Source: Solwaraspora sp. WMMA2056
Lineage (GTDB): Bacteria; Actinomycetota; Actinomycetes; Mycobacteriales; Micromonosporaceae
DNA: 64,000 nt
Reading direction: 5' to 3'
NCBI RefSeq assembly: GCF_030345095.1
Contig: NZ_CP128360.1
Span: forward strand, 3,286,001-3,350,000
Part shown: positions 40,865 to 49,582 of the stretch, piece after piece
Numbering within the stretch: position 1 is the stretch's first letter
Layout: the number at the start of each line of letters is the position of its first letter
Program-made: the position numbers and the translations under genes
The notes under the pieces: model-generated
Told to the model about the DNA's origin: nothing
Seen by the model: the letters and a program-made list of their open reading frames with translations, nothing else
The model's database searches: none

Positions 40865-41272
40865 TCAGGCGGCCGGCAGCTTGCCGGCCCGCCGGCGGAG
40901 CAGGCCAGCGACGGTCTGCCCGGTGGTCACCGGGTCGAGCGGGTGCATCAGGGTGCCGTCGACCTCGGCGAAGGCGGCCAGCCAGCGGTCGGCGGCCCGG
41001 GCGATCACCACGCAGGTCGGCGGGGAGTCGGCGCGGTCGTCCTTGATCTGTCGGGCGATGCCGAGCCCGCCACCGGGGGTGGCCTCGCCGTCGAGCAGCA
41101 GCAGGTCGATCTCGTACTCGTCGACCAGCCGGATGCATTCGGCGTAGTTGGCGGCGTCGACGAACTCGACGGTCAGGTCGCTGGCGGGTCGGGTGCCGAC
41201 GGCCAGGCGCATCCGGTCCCGCACCTGCGGGTCGTCGCTGTAGAGCAGGACGGTGTGCACGCGTTCGGTCAT
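40865..41272 (-). CDS. Stand-alone receiver-like protein, probably a pseudo-receiver
   Basis: A 135-aa single-domain protein with response-regulator fold: acidic pair D13-D14 (YSDDPQ), candidate phospho-acceptor D61 ([12 protein letters not shown]), but the conserved lysine before proline is replaced (LMHPLDP). No output domain follows. It may therefore be constitutive or bind a ligand instead of being phosphorylated. ATG 41272. It lies between trpD and ctaG on the same strand; I recall an equally placed 'response regulator' in Streptomyces, of unknown role. Confidence 0.82.
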   Translation of the reverse strand: MTERVHTVLLYSDDPQVRDRMRLAVGTRPASDLTVEFVDAANYAECIRLVDEYEIDLLLLDGEATPGGGLGIARQIKDDRADSPPTCVVIARAADRWLAAFAEVDGTLMHPLDPVTTGQTVAGLLRRRAGKLPAA

Positions 41273-41367
41273 CTTCTCGCTCGACTCCCACCTCGTAGCT
41301 GCGCGCCGATCGTACCGCCCGGCACCGTCGCGGTCGGTACCGGTGGCCGGCCCGGCGGCCACCGTCG

Positions 41368-42309
41368 TCACTCGCTGGCGACCGTCTCCGGGGCCTGCGG
41401 CACTGCCCGGCCTTCGAGGTCACGGCTGAGTCGGGCCTCCTGGCGGTCGAGGTCGCGGTCAACGCGCCGGGCCTCCCGCTCGGACTGGCGCATCCACTGC
41501 ACGACGAGCACGGCGAGCATGGTGACGCTGACGAACTCGCCACCGGCCCACAGGACGCCGCCGGCCACCTTCTGGTCCGCCCAGGGGTCGGCCCAGGTCA
41601 GGCCGAGGGACGGGTACCAGTCGCCGCCGAACAGGGTGGTGCTCTGCATGACGGTCAGTCCGAGCACGGTGTGGAACGGTACGGAGAGCACCATCAGCAG
41701 CGCCCGGGCCGGGTACGGCCAGCGGCCGGGTAGCGGGTCGAGCCCGACCAGCGGCCAGAAGAACAGGCAGCCGGTCATGATGAAGTGGGCGTGGACGAAC
41801 TCGTGGGCGAGGGTGCTCTCCAGGGTCAACCGGTACAGATCAGTGAAATACAGCACAAACGGGTTGATGACGAACAGGCCGAACGCGACCAGCGGGAACG
41901 TGACCACCCGTACGTACCGGCTGTGCAGGACGGCGAGCAGCCGCCGTCGGGGTGCGCCGGTGAGCGTCCGTAGCGCCAGGGTGACCGGTGCGCCGAGGGC
42001 CAGGAAGATCGGCGCGATCATCGACAGCACCATGTGCTGGACCATGTGCACGGACAGCAGGGTGGTGTCGTACGCGCCCAGCCCACTGACCGTGACCGCC
42101 GCGATACCGCCCAGACCCGGGCCGATGAACAGCACGGTCCGCGACACCGGCCAGCGGTCCCCGCGCAGCCGCAGCCGGTGGACGCCGTAGAGGTACAGCC
42201 CGGCGGCGACCACGAGCCCGAGCGCCAGCCAGTTGTTCAACTGGACCTCGGTGAACAACGCGGAGACGGTGAACGGCTCCACGGCGACGATCAGCTCGGC
42301 CTCTGCCAC
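41368..42309 (-). CDS. ctaG: Cytochrome c oxidase assembly factor (CtaG/caa3-type)
   Basis: A 313-aa membrane protein with about seven helices. Histidine-rich helices [15 protein letters not shown] and THE-type [18 protein letters not shown] are typical of the Caa3_CtaG family, which assists copper loading of the oxidase. The C-terminal 50 residues are charged and cytoplasmic ([17 protein letters not shown]). GTG start. It is divergent from ctaE with 108 bases between, in the middle of the oxidase genes. Confidence 0.92.
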   Translation of the reverse strand: MAEAELIVAVEPFTVSALFTEVQLNNWLALGLVVAAGLYLYGVHRLRLRGDRWPVSRTVLFIGPGLGGIAAVTVSGLGAYDTTLLSVHMVQHMVLSMIAPIFLALGAPVTLALRTLTGAPRRRLLAVLHSRYVRVVTFPLVAFGLFVINPFVLYFTDLYRLTLESTLAHEFVHAHFIMTGCLFFWPLVGLDPLPGRWPYPARALLMVLSVPFHTVLGLTVMQSTTLFGGDWYPSLGLTWADPWADQKVAGGVLWAGGEFVSVTMLAVLVVQWMRQSEREARRVDRDLDRQEARLSRDLEGRAVPQAPETVASE

Positions 42310-42417
42310 GCCGTCGAGGCTATGTCAACGCAGCCGGTCGGCTTCATCCGGCCCGCTACCGGGTCGGGTTTGCCACCCCGCCGATCGTGGGCGCTGACCG
42401 GCAGCAATAATGACCGC

Positions 42418-43017
42418 GTGACTGCGGCCCCAGCGATTGACAAGAGCCGGATCCACTCGCTGACCCGACCGAACATGGTCAGCGTCGGGACGATCGTGTG
42501 GCTCTCCAGCGAACTCATGTTCTTCGCGGCGTTGTTCGCGATGTACTTCTCCATCCGCGCGGCGGACTACAGCATGTGGGAGAAGCACACCGTCTCGTTG
42601 AACATCCCGTACGCGACGGTGTTCACCGCGATCCTGGTGGCGTCCTCGGTCACCTGCCAGATCGGGGTGTTCGCGGCGGAGCGGGGTGACGTGCACGCGC
42701 TGCGCCGCTGGTTCACCATCACCTTCGTGATGGGCCTGATCTTCCTGCTGGGGCAGATCAACGAGTACCGCGAGCTGGTCCACCACGGCATCAAGATCAA
42801 CGGCGACGGGTACGGCTCGGTGTTCTACCTCACCACCGGCTTCCACGGGCTGCACGTGGCCGGCGGGCTGGTCGCCTTCCTGATCTACATGATCCGCTCC
42901 ACGATGGGCCGCTTCACCCCGGCGCAGGCCACCTCCGCGATCGTCGTGTCCTACTACTGGCACTTCGTCGACGTGGTCTGGATCGGCCTCTACCTCATGA
43001 TCTACTGGCTGCAATGA
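42418..43017 (+). CDS. ctaE: Cytochrome c oxidase subunit III
   Basis: A 199-aa subunit with five hydrophobic helices. Typical text is [38 protein letters not shown] and [19 protein letters not shown] 42418 gives the short N-terminus usual for actinobacteria. It is followed by qcrC after 79 bases, so ctaE-qcrC-qcrA-qcrB form the conserved actinobacterial respiratory operon. Confidence 0.95.
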   Translation: MTAAPAIDKSRIHSLTRPNMVSVGTIVWLSSELMFFAALFAMYFSIRAADYSMWEKHTVSLNIPYATVFTAILVASSVTCQIGVFAAERGDVHALRRWFTITFVMGLIFLLGQINEYRELVHHGIKINGDGYGSVFYLTTGFHGLHVAGGLVAFLIYMIRSTMGRFTPAQATSAIVVSYYWHFVDVVWIGLYLMIYWLQ

Positions 43018-43096
43018 TCGACTTGCGGTCACGCTCCGTGCTGACGCCGTGTCGCAACCTTCAGACAGGTCGCAAAACCGTTAAGGACTACAGGCC

Positions 43097-43957
43097 ATGA
43101 CATCTGACACCCCCGCCGACCGGCGAGCCGACCGCTCCCGCGGTCTCCTCGCGCGGCTGCGCAGCGGGCGGGCCACGCCACGCGGCCGGGGCCGCCGCCG
43201 GGTGGGCACCGCGGTCCGGTTGCTCGTCGCGCTGTTCCTGGCCGGCGGTGTGTACACCGTGTTCGCGCCGGGCCTGCAGGCGCAGGACACCCCGCAGTTG
43301 TCCCGGGCCGCCGAGGACGGCAAGGCGCTGTTCGACCAGAGCTGCATCTCCTGCCACGGCCGCAACGCCCAGGGCGTCGAGGGGCGCGGACCCAGCCTGA
43401 TCGGGGTCGGCTCGGCGTCGGTGGAGTTCCAGGTGGGCTCGGGCCGGATGCCGATGGCCCGCCAGGAGGCCCAGGCCGAGCGCAAGCCGGTGGTCTACAC
43501 CGAGGAGGAGATCCGCCAGCTCGGCCAGTACATCCAGGAGCTGGGCGGCGGGCCGCAGTTGCCCGACGGCGAGATGCTGCGCAACGGCGGTGACATCGCC
43601 GTCGGCGGCCAGCTCTACCGGATCAACTGCTCCTCGTGTCACGCCTTCAGCGGCGGCGGCGGCGCCCTGTCGTCGGGCAAGTACGCCCCCAGCCTCGCCC
43701 CGTCGACCGACCGGCAGATCTACGCCGCGATGCTGACCGGCCCGCAGAACATGCCGGTCTTCGGCGACAACCAGCTGACCCCGGAGCAGAAGCGCGACAT
43801 CATCGCCTTCGTCCAGGACGGGCTCAAGGCCGACCAGGACCCGGGTGGCCTGGCCACCCTCGGCCGGTACGGCCCGGTGACCGAGGGCATCGCCGTCTTC
43901 CTGGTCGGCATCACCGCGTTGGTCTTCGCGAGCCTGTGGATTGCGGGGAAGTCATGA
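43097..43957 (+). CDS. qcrC: Cytochrome bc1 complex di-haem cytochrome c subunit
   Basis: A 286-aa membrane-anchored protein with two haem c sites, CISCH (C83, C86, H87) and CSSCH (C178, C181, H182), which replace a soluble cytochrome c and pass electrons directly to oxidase CuA. A signal-anchor lies at about 39-57 (VRLLVALFLAGGVYTVF) after a very basic start, and a C-terminal helix at about 262-282. ATG 43097. Its stop overlaps the qcrA start (ATGA). Confidence 0.96.
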   Translation: MTSDTPADRRADRSRGLLARLRSGRATPRGRGRRRVGTAVRLLVALFLAGGVYTVFAPGLQAQDTPQLSRAAEDGKALFDQSCISCHGRNAQGVEGRGPSLIGVGSASVEFQVGSGRMPMARQEAQAERKPVVYTEEEIRQLGQYIQELGGGPQLPDGEMLRNGGDIAVGGQLYRINCSSCHAFSGGGGALSSGKYAPSLAPSTDRQIYAAMLTGPQNMPVFGDNQLTPEQKRDIIAFVQDGLKADQDPGGLATLGRYGPVTEGIAVFLVGITALVFASLWIAGKS

Positions 43958-45057
43958 GCATCGAGACCAGCACCGCGCACCGTGCGCAGCCCGAGCCGGT
44001 GAGCCTGGACGACCCTCGGCTGACCTCGTTCGACGTGCTCCGTGAGGGTGCCCGTCGCGACGACATCGAGATCGTGCACTACGAGCCGCCGTTCCCGGTG
44101 CCCGGCACCAGGGCGGAACGTCGGATCAGCCGCTTCGTCGCCGCGTTGTTCCTGTTCGCCGGGCTCGCCTCGACCGGCTTCCTGGTGGTCTACATCTGGT
44201 GGCCCTGGGAGTACGAGCTCGGCACCGGGATGAGCAAGTACTACACCCCGCTGCTCGGCATCAGCCTCGGGTTGACCCTGCTCGCCATCGGTGTCGGCAT
44301 CCTCACCTGGGGCAAGAAGCTGCTGCCGCACGAGGTCGCGATCCAGGACCGCCACGACGGCCCGTCCAGCGCCGAGGATCGCAAGATCACCGGCAGCACG
44401 CTGACCTACATGGCCGACGAGCTCGGCGTGAAGCGTCGGCCGCTGCTCGGGGTGTCGTTGCTGGCCGGCCTGGCACCGGTCGCCGCAGTCGCAGCCGCGC
44501 CGCTGGTCGGCGGTCTGATCCGCAACCCGCACGAGAACAACCAGATGGCCACCACCGGGTGGGCGCCGGTCGAGACCGCCGGCGGCGGGACCGAACTGGT
44601 CCGGCTGACCCGGGAGGACGGCTCGCCGATCCGGCCCGAGGACGTCAGCGCCGGCGGCCAGATGACCGTCTTCCCCGGCATCCCCGGCGGGCACACCAAC
44701 CGGTACGCCGACTCGCCGACCCTGCTGATCCACCTGCGGGCCGACGACGCGCAGACCGCCCGGGACAACAACGAGGCCGAGGGCAAGTCCGACTACATGT
44801 GGGGCAACTACCTCGCGTACTCGAAGATCTGCACCCACGCCGGTTGCCCGGCGAGCCTGTACGAGCAGCAGACCAACCGGCTGCTCTGCCCGTGCCACCA
44901 GTCGCAGTTCCTGATCACCGACAACGCCAAGCCGATCTTCGGACCGGCCAGTCGTCGGCTGCCGCAGCTGCCCATCACGGTCGACGACGAGGGCTTCTTC
45001 GTCGCCACCTCCGACTACACCGAGATCGTCGGGCCCGACTTCTGGGAGCGGCCATGA
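43954..45057 (+). CDS. qcrA: Rieske iron-sulfur subunit of the bc1 complex
   Basis: A 367-aa protein with three N-terminal membrane helices, at about 60-80, 93-113 and 165-185, as in other actinobacteria. The 2Fe-2S ligands are in CTHAGCPAS and CPCHQSQF near residues 295-315. ATG 43954 lies inside the qcrC stop and its own stop overlaps the qcrB start, so the three genes are tightly coupled. Fe-S insertion may depend on the ErpA-type carrier. Confidence 0.96.
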   Translation: MSIETSTAHRAQPEPVSLDDPRLTSFDVLREGARRDDIEIVHYEPPFPVPGTRAERRISRFVAALFLFAGLASTGFLVVYIWWPWEYELGTGMSKYYTPLLGISLGLTLLAIGVGILTWGKKLLPHEVAIQDRHDGPSSAEDRKITGSTLTYMADELGVKRRPLLGVSLLAGLAPVAAVAAAPLVGGLIRNPHENNQMATTGWAPVETAGGGTELVRLTREDGSPIRPEDVSAGGQMTVFPGIPGGHTNRYADSPTLLIHLRADDAQTARDNNEAEGKSDYMWGNYLAYSKICTHAGCPASLYEQQTNRLLCPCHQSQFLITDNAKPIFGPASRRLPQLPITVDDEGFFVATSDYTEIVGPDFWERP

Positions 45058-46703
45058 AACGCCGTAAGTTCGATGCCCGGGCGCTGCCCGGCAAGGCCGC
45101 CGGGCAGATCGACGACCGGTTCCAGGCGGCCACTCCGCTACGCAAGCTGCTGAACAAGGTCTTCCCGGACCACTGGTCGTTCCTGCTCGGTGAGATCGCG
45201 CTCTTCTCGTTCGTGGTCGTCCTGTTGACCGGCGTCTACCTGACCTTCTTCTTCGACCCGTCGATGGAGGAGGTCATCTACGACGGCAGCTACGCGCCGC
45301 TGCGTGGGGCGCACATGTCGGCCGCGTACGCCTCGACGCTGGACATCTCGTTCGACGTCCGGGGCGGTCTGATCATGCGGCAGATGCACCACTGGGGTGC
45401 GCTGCTGTTCATGGCCTCGATCGTGGTCCACATGCTGCGGGTCTTCTTCACCGGCGCGTTCCGCAAGCCGCGTGAGGCCAACTGGATCGTCGGCTCGCTG
45501 CTGTTCTGGGTCGGCTTCCTCGCCGGGTTCACCGGCTACTCGCTGCCCGACGACGGGCTGTCCGGCACCGGCCTGCGGATCGCCTCGGCGATCATGCTCT
45601 CCATCCCGGTGATCGGCTCCTGGGTGACCTCGTCGATCTTCGGTGGCGAGTTCCCCGGGACGATCATCATCAGCCGGTTCTACATCGCCCACGTGCTGCT
45701 CATCCCGGGCCTGCTGGTGGCGTTGATCAGCGTCCATCTCGGCCTGGTCTTCAAGCAGAAGCACACCCAGTGGCCCGGGCCGGGGCGGACCAACACCAAC
45801 GTGGTGGGCGAGCGGATGTTCCCCCGCTACGCCATCAAGCAGGGCGGCTTCTTCATGATCGTCTTCGGGGTGGTCGCCCTGATGGCGGGTGTGTTCCAGA
45901 TCAACCCGGTCTGGCTGTTCGGACCCTACGAGGCCGCCGTCGTGTCGGCGGCGAGCCAGCCCGACTGGTACGTCATGTTCCTCGACGGCAGCACCCGACT
46001 GATGCCGGCCTGGGAACTGACCATCCCGATCGGTGACGGGTACGTCATCCCGCCGCTGTTCTGGCCGACCGTGGTGCTCCCCGGCATCCTGGTCATGCTC
46101 TCCCTGGCGTACCCGTTCCTCGAAGCGCGCTACACCAAGGACAAGGCCAGCCACAACCTGCTGCAGCGGCCCCGGGACGTTCCGGCCCGGACCGCTGTCG
46201 GCGCCATGGCCGTCACCTTCTTCATCGTGCTGACCATCTCCGGCGGCAACGACGTCTTCGCCGACAAGTTCTACGTCAGCCTCAACGCGATGACCTGGGC
46301 CGGCCGGATCGGGTTGATCCTGCTGCCACCGCTGGCCTACTACGTCACCTACCGGATCTGCCTCGGTCTGCAGCAGCACGACCGGGAGGTCCTGGCGCAC
46401 GGCGTGGAGACCGGCATCATCCGGCGGCTGCCGGACGGCCGGTTCGTCGAGGTGCACCAGCCGCTCGGCCCGACCGACGAGCACGGCCACGGCAAGCTGG
46501 ACTACGTCGGCTGGGTGGTGCCGAAGAAGATGAACCGGCTCGGGGCACTCGGCCCGGCGGTCAAGGGCTTCTTCTTCCCGATCGAGAAGCCGGTGCAGGC
46601 GGCACCTCCGCCGCACGTGCCGCTCGACCCGGCCGAGGAGCCGGCTGGCGTCACCGCCGCCGCTCAGGACGACCGGGAAGAGATCAGCAGCGGCAGCCGC
46701 TGA
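45054..46703 (+). CDS. qcrB: Cytochrome b subunit of the bc1 complex
   Basis: A 549-aa membrane protein with eight to nine helices and a long C-terminal cytoplasmic tail. Haem b histidines are in [12 protein letters not shown] with VVHMLRVFF, and in [10 protein letters not shown] with ISVHLGLVF. The quinol-site motif is PDWY in [11 protein letters not shown]. The Q-site is the target of drugs such as telacebec in mycobacteria. It ends 25 bases before a strong terminator at 46728. Confidence 0.96.
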   Translation: MKRRKFDARALPGKAAGQIDDRFQAATPLRKLLNKVFPDHWSFLLGEIALFSFVVVLLTGVYLTFFFDPSMEEVIYDGSYAPLRGAHMSAAYASTLDISFDVRGGLIMRQMHHWGALLFMASIVVHMLRVFFTGAFRKPREANWIVGSLLFWVGFLAGFTGYSLPDDGLSGTGLRIASAIMLSIPVIGSWVTSSIFGGEFPGTIIISRFYIAHVLLIPGLLVALISVHLGLVFKQKHTQWPGPGRTNTNVVGERMFPRYAIKQGGFFMIVFGVVALMAGVFQINPVWLFGPYEAAVVSAASQPDWYVMFLDGSTRLMPAWELTIPIGDGYVIPPLFWPTVVLPGILVMLSLAYPFLEARYTKDKASHNLLQRPRDVPARTAVGAMAVTFFIVLTISGGNDVFADKFYVSLNAMTWAGRIGLILLPPLAYYVTYRICLGLQQHDREVLAHGVETGIIRRLPDGRFVEVHQPLGPTDEHGHGKLDYVGWVVPKKMNRLGALGPAVKGFFFPIEKPVQAAPPPHVPLDPAEEPAGVTAAAQDDREEISSGSR

Positions 46704-46727
46704 TCGATCGGGCCGACAGTACGACCC

Positions 46728-46763
46728 GCTACGCCCGCCGGATCAGTTTCCGGCGGGCGTAGC
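46728..46763. terminator. Bidirectional terminator after qcrB
   Basis: GCTACGCCCGCCGGA (46728-46742) pairs perfectly with 46749-46763 around TCAGTT. It separates qcrB from the convergent hydrolase gene ending at 46767. Confidence 0.9.
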
Positions 46764-46766
46764 CCG

Positions 46767-47636
46767 TCACCGGGGCAGCCCGTCGGTGAACGCGGCGATC
46801 CGCCGGGCCAGCGGCACCGGGCTACGTACCCAGGTGAAGTGGTCCATCCGGCGACCCGTCTCGGCTGCCGTGACGTGTTCCCGCCGGACCGGGGCCGCGT
46901 CGAGGAACCCACAGAGGTGGTCGAGGGTCTGCGGCGGAGTGTGCCAGTCGTCCTCGATGCTCACCGCGAGCACCGGGGTCCGCATCTGCCGCAGTGCCGG
47001 TGCCGGGTCGACTCCGTCGATGTGCGGCAGCCGGCCGACGCGGGCGGTGTAGGCCCAGTCCCGGATCACTCCGCGGGCCTGCCGGCCGCCGAAGCCCCAG
47101 CCGGGCCAGACCCCCAGCAGTTCGGTGGCGAGCGCCACGGTCTGGGTCATCGGCAGCACCCCGTACCCGGTCCGGCCGGGGTAGACCCGCCAGTACGGCA
47201 GCCCGACCGCGACCAGCGCGACGCCGTCGACGGTGACGCCGTCGGTGAGCGCGGTGTGCAGCAGCGCGGCCTGACCGCCGAGGGAGTGGCCGAGCAGCAC
47301 GCGGGTCCGGCCGTCGAGCCGGGACTTCAGCGACTCGAGGACCGCGCCGACGTCGGCGACGAGATCGGCGTACCGGTACCGGGAGGCGCGGCTGGCCGGC
47401 GGGGTGCTCGACCCGGTGCCGCGCAGGTCGACGACGACCACCGCGAGTCCGGCTTCCCGCAGCGCGCCCGCCAGTGGCCGGTAGTAGCGGGCCGGCACTC
47501 CCATGGCCGGGCAGATCACCACGGCCGGTGCGTCGGGCCGCCCGTCCGGCTCGGGGTAGAGGTGCAGGCCGAGGCGGTCGCTGCCGCGATCGAGATGGTC
47601 CTGCTGGTACGCGAGCGCCGGGCCGGATTCCGTCAC
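46767..47636 (-). CDS. Alpha/beta-fold hydrolase
   Basis: A 289-aa hydrolase with the nucleophile elbow VLLGHSLGGQAA, VVVVDLRGTGSS upstream, an acidic residue in AVSIEDDWHTPP and a histidine in RRMDHFTWV. The text resembles Streptomyces and mycobacterial 'serine aminopeptidase/lysophospholipase' type enzymes of unknown substrate. GTG start. It ends at the terminator shared with qcrB. Confidence 0.87.
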   Translation of the reverse strand: MTESGPALAYQQDHLDRGSDRLGLHLYPEPDGRPDAPAVVICPAMGVPARYYRPLAGALREAGLAVVVVDLRGTGSSTPPASRASRYRYADLVADVGAVLESLKSRLDGRTRVLLGHSLGGQAALLHTALTDGVTVDGVALVAVGLPYWRVYPGRTGYGVLPMTQTVALATELLGVWPGWGFGGRQARGVIRDWAYTARVGRLPHIDGVDPAPALRQMRTPVLAVSIEDDWHTPPQTLDHLCGFLDAAPVRREHVTAAETGRRMDHFTWVRSPVPLARRIAAFTDGLPR

Positions 47637-47719
47637 CCGACCAGCGTACGAGAATATGTTACCGACGGGTAGGTCTGGGGGTGGTCAGGCGGTGGCCGCT
47701 GGCCGGCCCGGGGGGCGGG

Positions 47720-48007
47720 TCAGTCCGCGTCGGCCAGCCCGATCGCGAACGCCGACTCCAGGTCGTGCTGGGAGTAGGCCCGGAACGCCAGATGCGACTC
47801 GGTGTTCAGCACCCCGGGCACCTTGGAGATCCGACCGGCGATCACCTCGGCGACCTGGTCGAACTCGCGCACCCGCACGATGGCGATCAGGTCGACGTGC
47901 CCGGCCACCGAGTAGACCTCGCTCACCCCGGGCAGGTCAGCGAGCGTCTCGGCGACCTCGGGGATGGCATCCGTTGCGCAGTCGATCAGCACGATCGCGG
48001 TGATCAC
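47720..48007 (-). CDS. Stand-alone Lrp/AsnC ligand-binding (RAM) domain protein
   Basis: A 95-aa protein consisting only of a RAM domain: VLIDCATDAIPEVAETLADL, VYSVAGHVDLIAIVRV and VLNTESHLAFRAYS. It lacks the DNA-binding domain of Lrp. Such proteins form oligomers and bind amino acids, possibly modulating full-length Lrp regulators or enzymes. GTG 48007 follows GGAGG by eight bases. It is commonly found near the bcc operon in actinobacteria, reason unknown. Confidence 0.9.
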   Translation of the reverse strand: MITAIVLIDCATDAIPEVAETLADLPGVSEVYSVAGHVDLIAIVRVREFDQVAEVIAGRISKVPGVLNTESHLAFRAYSQHDLESAFAIGLADAD

Positions 48008-48142
48008 CGGGTCCTCCGTCCCTCAGCGGGCGACACCCGCCCTGCCGCTGATGCTAGTCGCCCACCCACCGGCCGGTCCCGAGCGGCGTCCCGCGCCCGG
48101 GCCGCACCGGGGGTCCGTACCGTTGTGCCGGCCGGGGCTGGG

Positions 48143-49006
48143 TCAGCCGGCGGGGACGGTCAGGTCGGCACCGAGCCGGATGACGTCGGTCAACTGTTCG
48201 TCGGCGGCCACCTGCGCGTCCGGCCACACGACCGACCGTACCGCCGAGCCGTGGACCATGGCGCCCGCGCCGATCACCGCCCGGTCCACCACGCCGGTGA
48301 CCGTCGCCGTCGGATCGACCAAGCTGGCGCCCCCGGCCGCGTGCAGGTTGGCCGCCAGGTAGTCGCGCGGCGTCCCGGTGTCCAGGTACGTCCCCTCGAA
48401 GGTGACCACCTCCAGTTCGCCGGCCGCCTCCGCCGGCCGCCACACGGTGCGGACCAGGTTGCCGAACTCGGCGGACAACCGGCTGACGTACCGCCAGGGC
48501 AGCAGGGAGAAGCCGGCGAACCGGTGACCGGCGAACCCGCCTGTCTCGGTGGGATCGGTCAGCCGTTGACCGAGCAGCCGTACCGTGTCGCCGGCCCAGC
48601 CGTCGAGCAGCGCCGCGATGTCCGCTCCGGGCGGCGCGTCCGGCCGGGCGAGGTACCCGTCGGCGTTGCCGACCAGGACGCCGCGGCCGTCGATCCAGCT
48701 CCGGAGCCGGCCGACGCCGCCGGAGGTGCCCAGCGGCGAACCGGGTTCGACGGACAGGTGGGCGCGGTCGCCGACGTGCGCCACGACCTGTTCGCCGAGG
48801 TAGCAGGCGTTCACCGCGACCCGGGCCGGGCCGACGAAACCGAGCGCCCCGACCCGCCGCAGTGCCCGGTCCAACAGCGGTACGTTACCGACCGGGCACA
48901 ACGCCTTCGGTCGGACCGTGGTCAGCGGTCGCAGTCGCTGGCCCTCGCCAGCGGCCAGGATGAGCGCGCAGACCTGGTCCGGGTCGACCGCCGGCGACCC
49001 GGTCAC
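48143..49006 (-). CDS. NDP-sugar pyrophosphorylase-like nucleotidyltransferase
   Basis: A 287-aa GT-A-fold enzyme with the activation motif LILAAGEGQRLRPLTTVRPK, CPVGNVPLLDRAL, and the metal-binding VGNADGYL. The C-terminus has a short left-handed helix-like part (ATVTGVVDRAVIGAGAMVHG). It probably makes NDP-mannose or NDP-glucose type donors; exact sugar and nucleotide cannot be read. GTG 49006 overlaps the NUDIX stop (GTGA), so it is coupled with that hydrolase. Confidence 0.87.
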   Translation of the reverse strand: MTGSPAVDPDQVCALILAAGEGQRLRPLTTVRPKALCPVGNVPLLDRALRRVGALGFVGPARVAVNACYLGEQVVAHVGDRAHLSVEPGSPLGTSGGVGRLRSWIDGRGVLVGNADGYLARPDAPPGADIAALLDGWAGDTVRLLGQRLTDPTETGGFAGHRFAGFSLLPWRYVSRLSAEFGNLVRTVWRPAEAAGELEVVTFEGTYLDTGTPRDYLAANLHAAGGASLVDPTATVTGVVDRAVIGAGAMVHGSAVRSVVWPDAQVAADEQLTDVIRLGADLTVPAG

Positions 49007-49539
49007 CGTGGCTCCGGGTCCACGGCCGGCTCGGCGAGCGGCCCCATGCCGTAGTAGGCCAACAGCCGGGCGGTCGCCGGGCTGAGCCGGGGCAGCGCGT
49101 CGAGCCGGTACCAGGCGGCCTCGTAGACCTCGGCGCCGTCGACGACGAGCTCGGTTTGCGACGCCGGCACGGCGACCTCGAAGACGACGTCCACCCATCC
49201 CTTGGCGTGCACCACCGCGTTCGGTGACGCCGGGCGCAGCTGCTGCGCCGGCAGTTCGATACCGGTCTCCTCGGCGAGCTCCCGGGCCGCGCCGACGATC
49301 GGCTCCTCCCGGCGACGCAGCAGACCGGCGGGCAGCGACCAGCTGCGCCCCGGTGGCTGGCGCAGCAGCAGCAGACGGCCCGCCCCGTGACCGGTCGCCT
49401 CGGAGTCGGTAACCAGGGTCACCGCGCCGACTATGTACTTGGGTACGGCCATCCGTACCAGGCGCCGACGGACCGGGTGCGGCAGGCGGTAGAACACGCC
49501 GTACAGCAGTGCGCGCGCGGGCGATCGACGGGTGATCAT
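49003..49539 (-). CDS. NUDIX hydrolase
   Basis: A 178-aa pyrophosphohydrolase. The NUDIX box G-x5-E-x7-REU-x-EE-x-GU is complete in GLLRRREEPIVGAARELAEE followed by TGIEL. The N-terminal 35 residues are basic and Arg-rich. ATG start. Coupling with a sugar-nucleotide transferase suggests it may act on nucleotide sugars or related waste products, an inference only. Confidence 0.9.
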   Translation of the reverse strand: MITRRSPARALLYGVFYRLPHPVRRRLVRMAVPKYIVGAVTLVTDSEATGHGAGRLLLLRQPPGRSWSLPAGLLRRREEPIVGAARELAEETGIELPAQQLRPASPNAVVHAKGWVDVVFEVAVPASQTELVVDGAEVYEAAWYRLDALPRLSPATARLLAYYGMGPLAEPAVDPEPR

Positions 49540-49582
49540 ACGGACCAGGCTAGAGGTAGCCGGTAGCCGCCGCCGGGTCAGG

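Noticed and set aside
45138-46616. 492-aa minus-strand frame opposite qcrB
   Set aside because: Antisense of an unmistakable cytochrome b; His/Asp/Gln-rich nonsense sequence.
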